This document shows positions 18,984 to 26,362 of a DNA stretch of 64,000 nt, in pieces (within the stretch, counting starts at the first letter, position 1; the number at the start of each line of letters is the position of its first letter). Below the pieces are notes generated by a model, which saw nothing but the letters and a program-made list of their open reading frames with translations, was not told the origin of the DNA and ran no database searches. The translations under genes were made by a program, and so were the position numbers. Source of the DNA: Chryseobacterium viscerum (GTDB lineage: Bacteria; Bacteroidota; Bacteroidia; Flavobacteriales; Weeksellaceae); the NCBI RefSeq assembly GCF_002899945.2, contig NZ_PPEG02000002.1, forward strand, positions 310,001 through 374,000. The letters run 5' to 3'.

Positions 18984-19669
18984 TGTCATATACCTATATC
19001 CTGATTAATTTTTTCACTGTCATTATTTGCTTTTTGGCATCTTTTGACAGGAGAATACAATTTAATAAGCATTTCGGAACTTTCCTTTTGTCGTCCACCA
19101 TTGTAGCCGTTCCCTTTATTTTGTGGGATATCTGGTTTACCAAAATGGGGGTGTGGTGGTTTGATGTGCATTATACTTTGGGAGTTAAAATTGCAGGACT
19201 TCCAGTAGAGGAATGGTTGTTTTTTTACTGTATTCCTTTTGCCTGTGTTTTTACTTACTATTGCCTCGAAAAGTTTTTTAACCTGGAATGGGCTGATCTT
19301 TTTAATAATCTGATTGTCTTTACGGCTGTTATTGTTCTTGCGGTGACAGGACTTCTCTTTTATGAGAAAATATATACTCTGCTGACTGTGGTTGTAACAA
19401 TACTCACACTTTGTTATCTGCATTTTGTGGCTAAAAAAGAATGGATTGGGAGGGCAGGTTTTGTCTACTTTATTTTGATGCCTGGTTTTTTTGCTGTAAA
19501 CGGAATACTGACGGGATCTGTGATTCCTTCTCCTGTTGTTAATTATAACCCCGATGATTTCATGGGAATAAGAATGACGACCATTCCTGTTGAAGATGCT
19601 GTCTATGGATACAGTCAGTTCTTACTTAATATTTATTTCTTTAAAAAATTAACTAAAAATGAAAAATAA
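18980..19669 (+). CDS. Lycopene cyclase, CrtYcd/CarR type
   Basis: 229 aa, about seven hydrophobic segments. Two homologous halves carry the hallmark motifs GLPVEEWLFFY (first half) and TIPVEDAVYG (second half) of the heterodimeric-type lycopene beta-cyclase, here fused in one chain. It cyclises lycopene to beta-carotene, between CrtI and CrtZ in the pathway. It overlaps crtZ by 4 bp and the lipocalin gene by 11 bp. Confidence 0.9.
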   Translation: MMSYTYILINFFTVIICFLASFDRRIQFNKHFGTFLLSSTIVAVPFILWDIWFTKMGVWWFDVHYTLGVKIAGLPVEEWLFFYCIPFACVFTYYCLEKFFNLEWADLFNNLIVFTAVIVLAVTGLLFYEKIYTLLTVVVTILTLCYLHFVAKKEWIGRAGFVYFILMPGFFAVNGILTGSVIPSPVVNYNPDDFMGIRMTTIPVEDAVYGYSQFLLNIYFFKKLTKNEK

Positions 19670-20207
19670 AACATTTTTTAAATTCTTCCTAACCTGTACA
19701 CTATTGAGTGTTCTGATAGGTTGTTCTTCTATGCCTGAAAAAGCAGAAGCTGTTAAAAATTTTGACGTCAACAGGTATTTGGGAACCTGGTATGAAATTG
19801 CAAGATTTGATTATCGGTTTGAAAAAGACCTGGACAATGCCATGGCTCAATACAGCCTGAATAAAGATGGCAGCGTAAAAGTGGTCAACAGTGGCTTTAA
19901 TTTTAAAAAGAACAAATGGGTATCGGTGGATGGTACGGCCAAATTCAGAGGAGATAAGAAAACAGCCGCCTTAAAGGTGAGTTTTTTCGGACCTTTCTAC
20001 GCAGGATACAATGTTGTGGGACTGGAAGACTACAAGTATGCATTGGTTGCCGGAAAAGATTTAGACTATTTATGGATACTTTCAAGAGAAAAAACAATTC
20101 CTGAGAATATTAAGGAGCAATTTATCAGTAAAGCCCGCGAAATTGGCTATGATACTTCTAAACTTATCTGGGTAAATCAGGATAAAATAAGTCCATTTGA
20201 AAAATAA
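19659..20207 (+). CDS. blc: Bacterial lipocalin lipoprotein
   Basis: 182 aa. The lipoprotein signal peptide has the lipobox VLIGCSS, then the lipocalin signature RYLGTWYEIARFDYRFEKDLDN and a C-terminal YLWILSREKTIPE. Blc proteins bind lipids or lysophospholipids on the outer membrane inner face. The start codon lies inside the lycopene cyclase gene (11-bp overlap), an arrangement that implies coordinated synthesis; a role in carotenoid or membrane lipid handling is inferred. No terminator follows. Confidence 0.9.
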   Translation: MKNKTFFKFFLTCTLLSVLIGCSSMPEKAEAVKNFDVNRYLGTWYEIARFDYRFEKDLDNAMAQYSLNKDGSVKVVNSGFNFKKNKWVSVDGTAKFRGDKKTAALKVSFFGPFYAGYNVVGLEDYKYALVAGKDLDYLWILSREKTIPENIKEQFISKAREIGYDTSKLIWVNQDKISPFEK

Positions 20208-20381
20208 ATATTGAATATAATTCCTTCTGGCTTTTACAAAAATATAGTATTCAAGCTGTTACAGAGAATTTAAACGGTACGGGGATAATTGTCAAATTAT
20301 TTTAAGAATATTTTAACATAATAATTATTTTTTAGGCACAGACATTGTTTATTTATATACCAAATACTTAAATATTACATT

Positions 20382-20681
20382 ATGAATAATTCAGATTACA
20401 ACAAAGCGGAAAATACAGTTAACGAAACGGAAAACACTTTAAAGAATGCAGCCAATGATGCAAAATGGAAGGTGAGTGAATTAGCTGATAAAGCAAAAGA
20501 TTATATCAATGAAAAAAGGAATAATGATCAGGAAGCTTCCCAGGAAGACTGGTTAGAAAGGGTAAAATCCAACATATCTGATGCATGGGAGGATATAAAA
20601 GATAAGGCAGATGATGCCTGGGAAAAAACTAAAGATGCTGCTGAAGATGTAAAAGCAGAGTGGAATAAAAAGACCAATTAA
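20382..20681 (+). CDS. LEA/YtxH-like amphipathic helical protein
   Basis: 99 aa, almost entirely charged amphipathic helix with repeats of the type DAWEDIKDKADDAWEKTKDA, and no Cys or Pro. This resembles late-embryogenesis-abundant-like or CsbD/YtxH-like stress proteins that protect membranes or proteins in desiccation. The cytosolic location is inferred from the absence of a signal peptide. A strong terminator follows. It sits between the carotenoid operon and its paralogous MarR gene. Confidence 0.65.
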   Translation: MNNSDYNKAENTVNETENTLKNAANDAKWKVSELADKAKDYINEKRNNDQEASQEDWLERVKSNISDAWEDIKDKADDAWEKTKDAAEDVKAEWNKKTN

Positions 20682-20696
20682 TGGTAGTTTAATAAT

Positions 20697-20731
20697 GAAA
20701 GGCCAGAACTTTTAAAGTTCTGGCCTTTTTT
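20697..20731 (+). terminator. Strong intrinsic terminator
   Basis: GGCCAGAACTTT and AAAGTTCTGGCC form a perfect stem about one central T, with a run of seven T after it. It ends the LEA-like gene. Confidence 0.92.
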
Positions 20732-20913
20732 TATCAGAGATTATTTTAGTTTATTTATCATCTACTTTTTTAATTATTTACAATACATCTTATCCTTATT
20801 GTTTTTTGTTGAAAAGTAAACTCGATTATGAAATAAAGAATACTTAAATATTTGATTTTTAATATTTTATAATAGGTATCTGCTTGAGTACTTTATATTA
20901 ATATAAAATAAGG

Positions 20914-20921
20914 TATATTTG
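20914..20921 (+). promoter_or_regulatory. -7 box of second marR gene
   Basis: TATATTTG, an exact TAnnTTTG match, about 19 nt before the ATG at 20940 and followed by TAAACTA. It is nearly identical to the block in front of the first marR gene (TATATTTGTATACTA). Confidence 0.6.
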
Positions 20922-20939
20922 TAAACTATTTTAAATGAA

Positions 20940-21620
20940 ATGAATTTTACTCTTATCAAAGACTTTATGACGCTGCTTGAGCAATTTGAATCAGATATAG
21001 ATTTGTATCCGAATTCTTATCCCGTCACTATTCAGGGGCTGAAAAGATGGATTTCAGATAAGGAAAATGTGGAACAGGCAGAGAATAGTGAAGAGCCGTA
21101 TTGGGAAGGAAAAGAAAATGGAAGAACACCGGAAAGTGCAATAAGTACATTGCTTGTGCATCTTAACCGTTATGCGAAAACCTACTCAAAATCTGCAATT
21201 TCAGATTCTGAATTTTCTACTCAGGAAGATTTTATCTATTTGATCAACCTGAAGGCTTTCGGAGAGATGAGCAAGATGGCACTCATTAAGAAAAATATTC
21301 ATGATAAACCGGTAGGTATGCTTATCATTGCAAGGCTGCTTCGTCAAGGGCTTATCGAACAGACAGATTCGGATTTAGATAAACGCAGTAAATTAATCCG
21401 TATTTCTGACCGAGGACTGCTGATTCTTGAAAAACAAATGGAGAAAATACGTCAGGCCACAAATATTGTTACAGGAAATCTCAACCACAATGAAAAAATG
21501 GATCTTATACGGATTCTTAATAAGCTGGACCGGTTTCATTATCCTATTTTTTCACGGAATATCCATGCTGATAATCTGATCAATATTGTATATGATGAAT
21601 ATGCATTTAAAGATGCTTAA
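20940..21620 (+). CDS. MarR-family regulator, paralogue of the operon regulator
   Basis: 226 aa, clearly paralogous to the protein at 14976-15635 along its whole length: GKENGRTPESAISTLLVHLNRYAKTYSKSAI against GKEMGRSPDSIINTLLVRMSRYAKSYSRSAI (compare the cores RYAKTYS and RYAKSYS), then MSKMALIKKNIHDKPVGMLIIARLL and the wing DLDKRSKLIRISDRG. It stands alone after a terminator. The paralogues bracket the pigment operon and share promoter sequence, so cross-regulation is plausible. Confidence 0.85.
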   Translation: MNFTLIKDFMTLLEQFESDIDLYPNSYPVTIQGLKRWISDKENVEQAENSEEPYWEGKENGRTPESAISTLLVHLNRYAKTYSKSAISDSEFSTQEDFIYLINLKAFGEMSKMALIKKNIHDKPVGMLIIARLLRQGLIEQTDSDLDKRSKLIRISDRGLLILEKQMEKIRQATNIVTGNLNHNEKMDLIRILNKLDRFHYPIFSRNIHADNLINIVYDEYAFKDA

Positions 21621-21696
21621 AATTTATTTTGTTTACGGTATAGGCTGAAGTAATTTTATTCCAACCGACTTATAATTTTGCATTACTATATTAAAC

Positions 21697-21717
21697 AGCA
21701 GCCTTAAAAAGGCTGCT
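21697..21717. other. Short hairpin downstream of marR
   Basis: AGCAGCCTT and AAGGCTGCT around AAA form a perfect 9-bp stem, but no T-run follows. It is possibly a weak terminator of the marR gene. Confidence 0.4.
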
Positions 21718-21757
21718 ACATATAAGTTATTTTTGATAAAGGATACTTTTAGAGTTC

Positions 21758-21923
21758 TTAGTGCTTCCCTTTATTTGTGTCTTTTACCGGTTTTGAATTA
21801 AAAGCGGGAAGGTCTTCAAAAAAAAAATTTAACAAAGAAAATCGCTTCTTCATTGGTTCTTAACTGATCAGGATTGTTGACACCTCCCAGTAGTACCAGT
21901 GTATCATAATCTGAAGCGTGTGC
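21758..21923 (-). pseudogene. Remnant of a DJ-1/PfpI-family gene
   Basis: The minus strand encodes AHASDYDTLVLLGGVNNPDQLR then TNEEAIFFVK (core DYDTLVLLGGVNNPDQLR), matching the D-Y-D-x-L-x-L-P-G-G-x-x-N-P-D-x-L-R block of PfpI-like proteases/deglycases. After a run of ten T (minus strand) the frame shifts and EDLPAFNSKPVKD follows, which resembles the C-terminal end of the same family. The start, the catalytic cysteine region and most of the middle are missing. It lies just outside the island end, on the side that was originally downstream of mnmE. Confidence 0.7.
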
Positions 21924-21945
21924 ATTTCTAGTTTTTAATAATTTG

Positions 21946-21974
21946 TTCTATTTCCCAATACAAAACTTCGAAAA
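21946..21974. repeat. Left attachment repeat (copy of mnmE 3' end)
   Basis: Reads TTCTATTTCCC-A-ATACAAAACTT-C-GAAAA. It differs from the right copy only at the two single bases set off by dashes. On the minus strand it encodes KFCIGK and the TAG of mnmE. Confidence 0.85.
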
Positions 21975-22003
21975 GCTTTACTATCAGTTATTTATCGCCA
22001 TTG

Positions 22004-22022
22004 AGGGACAAATAAGGGGTAA
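22004..22022. repeat. Candidate integrase arm sites, left end
   Basis: AGGGACAA at 22004-22011 followed by the variant AGGGGTAA at 22015-22022. The same AGGGACAA octamer occurs twice at the other end of the island (31147 and 31159) in the same orientation, as expected for arm-type sites. Confidence 0.45.
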
Positions 22023-22134
22023 ATCTCCACAAACCAATAATAGCCACATCAAAGTTACGAATATTATGTAAACAAATAAATTAAGTAAATAAATTAATTC
22101 AATACACAGTCGTTTTCATCGATTTATTAATTAT

Positions 22135-23184
22135 TTAGTCGAAATAGAGTCCAGTAACAAATACTTCTGGTCTCGTAGCTAATTTTATATCAAATGTATT
22201 TCTCTGCCACATTCTTGTCTCAAATTTATAATGCTTGTTCTTTGGAACATCATTTAATTGGTCGAATAAATCAGGTGTGAGGTCATTATTTGTAATTAAC
22301 CAATAACCATCAGCTTGGTGTTCAACTGTCCTGTTGACCCAATCAGGAATTGTTTTTGGAGAAATACTTTTTTCTGAAAATTTACATTGTACTAACCATT
22401 TTTTTTCGAATGGATTGCCAAAAGTGTCAAAACTTTTTTCTACAACTAGAAAATCTCTCCCCCTATCTGAGGCATTAGTTTTTCCTATTGACTTAATATC
22501 AGTAAGATTTGGCTCTAAGGGCAATAATGTTTCCGTTAGTTTTTCAAAATAATCTCCTTTGTTGTCTTTTAATTTTGACCAATCAACTTTTTTAATCGCT
22601 TTAAATTCAAAAAAAGGTTTAGCCTCCTCCAATTTTGAAGTTAATACAGCACGTTCAATTTCCTGTGTTTCTGTTGTAAGCATACCAGAAATTAAGAACT
22701 TTGTTTGACCAGTGTCCAAAACTAAAAGTGTCCCGTCTTTATTAGTTAAGAACTTTTCAATTTTACAACTTACATACAAGTCCATCAACCGAACTAACTC
22801 TTTAATACTAAAATAAAGTTGAATATTGAAAGTGAAAATTTTGTCTCTGCTTTTTACAAGTAAATATTCATAGCCTTCATAAATATGGTCTATCAGAATA
22901 AGATTTTGTATTTGATTTGAAATTTTTTCAGGAATCAGTTGCAGGTTTGCAACATCACTAATAATAGCTCTTGTTCTATTATCATCAACAAAAAAACCTT
23001 GAACAACACTCGTTACTGTAGTGATTAAGCCGTTGTTACTCTTTGTATCTTGTTTTGAATATTCCTTATATCCATCAGTTAAAGCATATTCTAACAAAAG
23101 AGAGTATTCTGTTCTATTAAAAAAATCATCTTCACTCAGACTTTCGTACTTTTCTCTGTTGTGACTATGTATGTCTTCCTCCAT
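22135..23184 (-). CDS. Mrr-like restriction endonuclease
   Basis: 349 aa, last gene of the island operon. The C-terminal third carries a PD-(D/E)xK nuclease core of the Mrr type: FEKLTETLL (E214), ASDRGRDFLVVE (D244) and KWLVQCKFS (Q266-x-K268), all key residues present. The N-terminal 200 residues are unlike anything I recognise and may sense the target or partner. It follows the methyltransferase gene by 14 bp. Mrr-type enzymes cut modified or foreign DNA; whether this one cuts methylated or unmethylated sites cannot be read from sequence. No terminator is seen after it. Confidence 0.85.
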   Translation of the reverse strand: MEEDIHSHNREKYESLSEDDFFNRTEYSLLLEYALTDGYKEYSKQDTKSNNGLITTVTSVVQGFFVDDNRTRAIISDVANLQLIPEKISNQIQNLILIDHIYEGYEYLLVKSRDKIFTFNIQLYFSIKELVRLMDLYVSCKIEKFLTNKDGTLLVLDTGQTKFLISGMLTTETQEIERAVLTSKLEEAKPFFEFKAIKKVDWSKLKDNKGDYFEKLTETLLPLEPNLTDIKSIGKTNASDRGRDFLVVEKSFDTFGNPFEKKWLVQCKFSEKSISPKTIPDWVNRTVEHQADGYWLITNNDLTPDLFDQLNDVPKNKHYKFETRMWQRNTFDIKLATRPEVFVTGLYFD

Positions 23185-23198
23185 TTCACATATTTAGA

Positions 23199-25058
23199 TT
23201 ATCTAGGAATTAATTCCTCGTTTAATTGCACATCATAATAATCTTCCAAGAAAGCATCAATAATATTTTGATTAGGTTCATTGATTAGAAAATCAATATC
23301 ATCTTCAGTAAAATCAGGAATACCAAAATTCTTGATATAAGTTCCATTTAAAGAATAATATTCAGACGAATAGGGTTTGCTTGTCGTTTTGATATAATAC
23401 CAAAATAAACGTGATTCTAAAATCTTTTTAATTAATAACATTTCATCTTCTGAATGCCCTATGATTGCCTGACCATTGTAAAACAATAAATCATCATCAT
23501 TGCTGATTAAGTAACTTGGAATTTTGTCTGAAAACTTTGGAAAAAATAATTTATTACCAACCTTTTCTAAAGACTGAGTTCTTCCAAAAGCAAACCATTT
23601 TTCGTATTTACCTTTACCTTTATCTCTTCCTGCTAAAATTTTCTTTTTTACCTGCAGATACTCGAAAGCTCTTGGAAACTTTTCCCTCAAAAAATCTTCA
23701 TCAAGTGCTTTTGGCTTTACCTCGTCATTGTATGGAAATAACACCTTTTCAACTACTGTATCAAAATTAATATCTCTACTTAATTTATTTGAGTTCAAAA
23801 TATCTTTGCATATTCCTTTCTCAATTGGATATAGACTTCCATTTTGGAGATAAAAATAATCATCATCCTCAGCTACTGGTTTAAAAATGTAAATGTCATT
23901 TTTCAATGTAGCAATACCGTGTCTTGTTTTGTATTTTTCTCCGAAAGGCGTTCCTGTTGCTTCAATTCGGGAAATAATCACATTGTCGTTTAAATTCCAA
24001 CCTTTTTTTGCATCAAGATTTTGATAGTTGATTCTACTGTATTGATTTCTATTGGTCGGTACTTCTTTTTGAGTCGATTTATAATATTCGATATAATTTT
24101 GTTGTGAATTTTCAAGAAAACAAATACAGGTGTAAGTGCTTTTAGATTTAAAAATCTGAAGTGTCCCAAAATCAATAATCCTTATAGTAGTTTTGTTTTC
24201 TTCAAAATAGTTCCTTAATGCTCTACCGTTTAGGCTTTTGAAAAAAGTATTCATTGTAATGTATCCAAGAATGCCTTTTTCTGCCAAGTTTTCGAAACCA
24301 ATTTGAAAGAAAGGGATATAAAGGTCTGGATTTCCAGAAGAACATACAGCCCAATTTTTCAGATTCTCTTTTACTGTATCTTCCAAGTTTCTTGCACACA
24401 CATAAGGCGGGTTTCCTACTATAATTTGAAATCCATTAAAATCAGCATAATGTTCATTCCAAATAAAAGTTAATGCATCTCCTTGATGTATATTAAAATG
24501 AAACTCTTCTACATCCTCTCCTTCAGATAATGCTAATAAACTTAGTAATAATTTACTACGTATCACCGAGTATACTTGAATATCTAAGCCGAAAATCTGA
24601 TTTTGAAAAATATATTCGTAGCTATTGCCTGTTCTTCTTCTTAATTCTTTGGATGCAGTATATAAAAATCCCGAGCAACCACAAGCAATATCTGCTATTT
24701 TAGCATTTGCGATATTATAGCCTTCTCTTCGAAAAGCTTGCTCAATAATATATTCTCTAATGTTCGAAGGGGTATATATTGCTCCATTAATTATTCTATC
24801 TGAGGGAGAAATAACAAACTCAAATAGTTCAATGAGTTTTTCGATATCAAAAGTTTCTATTTCACTTCGTACAATCTCAATAAACTGTAACAGCTTTTTT
24901 CTTTTTGCTGATTTTCGCTTTGAGATTGAATAGCTTTTGAGAAACCTATTGCTTATTACCTGTAAATCATTGAGTTCAATAAAAGCAGACACAATGAGCT
25001 TATCCACTTCTTCTGGAATTGGAGAGTATGATTCAAGATATTTAAATATATTCTTCAT
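23199..25058 (-). CDS. N6-adenine DNA methyltransferase, Eco57I/TaqI type
   Basis: 619 aa. GAIYTP (92-97), SAM-binding motif I IADIACGCSGF (121-131), GLDIQ (157-161) and the catalytic NPPYV (216-220) place it with gamma-type adenine methylases. The C-terminal half (KTRHGIATLKNDIYIF ... GNKLFFPKFSDKIPSYLI) resembles the TaqI-like target-recognition domain. It has no fused nuclease, unlike type IIG enzymes; nuclease activity is supplied by the neighbouring HNH and Mrr-like proteins. It starts 3 bp after the HNH gene. Confidence 0.92.
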   Translation of the reverse strand: MKNIFKYLESYSPIPEEVDKLIVSAFIELNDLQVISNRFLKSYSISKRKSAKRKKLLQFIEIVRSEIETFDIEKLIELFEFVISPSDRIINGAIYTPSNIREYIIEQAFRREGYNIANAKIADIACGCSGFLYTASKELRRRTGNSYEYIFQNQIFGLDIQVYSVIRSKLLLSLLALSEGEDVEEFHFNIHQGDALTFIWNEHYADFNGFQIIVGNPPYVCARNLEDTVKENLKNWAVCSSGNPDLYIPFFQIGFENLAEKGILGYITMNTFFKSLNGRALRNYFEENKTTIRIIDFGTLQIFKSKSTYTCICFLENSQQNYIEYYKSTQKEVPTNRNQYSRINYQNLDAKKGWNLNDNVIISRIEATGTPFGEKYKTRHGIATLKNDIYIFKPVAEDDDYFYLQNGSLYPIEKGICKDILNSNKLSRDINFDTVVEKVLFPYNDEVKPKALDEDFLREKFPRAFEYLQVKKKILAGRDKGKGKYEKWFAFGRTQSLEKVGNKLFFPKFSDKIPSYLISNDDDLLFYNGQAIIGHSEDEMLLIKKILESRLFWYYIKTTSKPYSSEYYSLNGTYIKNFGIPDFTEDDIDFLINEPNQNIIDAFLEDYYDVQLNEELIPR

Positions 25059-25061
25059 TAA

Positions 25062-25691
25062 TTACATTGTCTTGTAATATTCATCTAATTCATTACGGTA
25101 AAGACAATAATAATATGCGCTGTCTTTTGCTTGGGCTGTTATGTTATTGTATTCAACACTATTGATGTCATATTTATTTGCTTCTTCAACTAAAAACTCG
25201 AAAGCTTTCCTCAATTGATTTAGCTCCCATAATAGTTTAACACAATAGTCTCTTTCATCAAACTTAAAACCAATTTCAACCATCCATTTGCCTAAATCTG
25301 TTTTCCATCTAATACTACCTTTATTTGTTCTATATAGGTGGGTGTCGTAATCAATACTACAAGGATTCACAAATCCTTTATCATCAATAATTGGTATTGT
25401 TTCATCATTAGATGGCCATTTACTAAGTTTTACATTATTGCAAAACTTACAAGAGTATACCAAATTATCATATTGGCATAATCCTATATTTCCCGTTTTT
25501 ACAAAAAGGGATTTTGGAACATAATGATCTACTTCAAACCAAGTATGACTAAATCCATCATAAGAACCACAATAAGCACAATGTTTATGAAAATCCTCTC
25601 TTAAATCAGGTTTGTGTTTTGACCAATTATTGCCAGTCGGATTTTTAGTAGGGTTTGGCCTTCTTTGTGGTAAATTATCCCTTACGTTCAT
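25062..25691 (-). CDS. HNH endonuclease
   Basis: 209 aa from the ATG at 25691. The zinc/HNH core is CAYC (C38, C41), FEVDHYVPKS (D55-H56), DNLVYSCKFCNNVK (N76, C81, C84). All signature residues are present, so it should be active. The chosen start overlaps the receiver gene by 17 bp; an earlier ATG at 25751 would give 229 aa and a 77-bp overlap. The overlap suggests translational coupling with the receiver. The C-terminal helices (KLLWELNQLRKAFEFLVEEANKY) may bind a partner. Probable nuclease effector of the system. Confidence 0.88.
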   Translation of the reverse strand: MNVRDNLPQRRPNPTKNPTGNNWSKHKPDLREDFHKHCAYCGSYDGFSHTWFEVDHYVPKSLFVKTGNIGLCQYDNLVYSCKFCNNVKLSKWPSNDETIPIIDDKGFVNPCSIDYDTHLYRTNKGSIRWKTDLGKWMVEIGFKFDERDYCVKLLWELNQLRKAFEFLVEEANKYDINSVEYNNITAQAKDSAYYYCLYRNELDEYYKTM

Positions 25692-26358
25692 CACTTCCTT
25701 TTTGTAATAATGATTTAATATAAGCTTCTGCATCCTGCCTTGCTTTAGCAATTTTATCTAAACTGTCAACTGACGTTAAGCTTTCTGGAACTTCTGAAAT
25801 TCGTAATGTATCAAGACTTAAAAGCTCTCTTTGAGTTGACAATAACAAGTTTTTTTCTTCAGTACTCAATGTAACGTTTTGTTCTTTTTCTAATAATTCC
25901 GAGATAATATCTTTTCTTTTAGAAATATGACGTTTATATTGTTCAATACTTTTTGTAAGTGTATCAATAAAGCGTCTGGTCTGTGGATTTTCACTTTCAT
26001 CATCGGATGGAAATACGACTTCCTTGTCAAAAATTATTTTTAAATCATCAACTTCGGGTTCTGCCTGGTCTGCTTTATTAGTGAAGATTATATGAGGAAA
26101 CAAAGGCTTTTTCTCATAAATCTCACGCTCAACAGCATCACCATTGAAAGGAACGATATTGCTCTCATTCAGACGAAAGTCAATCATCAGTAAATCAATG
26201 TCTGAATTATACACTTGTTCCATTAATTCTTCAATTGTTATTCCTTTATGAAAATCATAGCCAACGACTTCAAAACCAAAGTCCCTAAGTTTTCTTCTAT
26301 ATAATTTGACTTGGTTTGTATCTTCGTCTATATATCCTATTTTATAATGCATGTCCAT
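25675..26358 (-). CDS. CheY-like receiver protein of the island operon
   Basis: 227 aa. Residues 1-120 form a receiver domain: acidic pocket D11-E12-D13, phospho-acceptor D60 in DIDLLMIDFRL, T93 in HIIFTNKAD and K112 in IIFDKEV. No DNA-binding or enzymatic output domain follows; the last 100 residues are charged and probably helical (HISKRKDIISELLEKEQNV). It lies 4 bp after the gene for the kinase-like ATPase and overlaps the HNH gene, so the natural reading is a phosphorelay partner that conveys the kinase signal to a nuclease. Confidence 0.82.
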   Translation of the reverse strand: MDMHYKIGYIDEDTNQVKLYRRKLRDFGFEVVGYDFHKGITIEELMEQVYNSDIDLLMIDFRLNESNIVPFNGDAVEREIYEKKPLFPHIIFTNKADQAEPEVDDLKIIFDKEVVFPSDDESENPQTRRFIDTLTKSIEQYKRHISKRKDIISELLEKEQNVTLSTEEKNLLLSTQRELLSLDTLRISEVPESLTSVDSLDKIAKARQDAEAYIKSLLQKGSDERKG

Positions 26359-26362
26359 ATTG

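Noticed and set aside
22135..25058. Ordinary type I, type III or BREX/DISARM system
   Set aside because: No helicase/translocase, specificity subunit, PglZ or phospholipase-D gene is in the operon.
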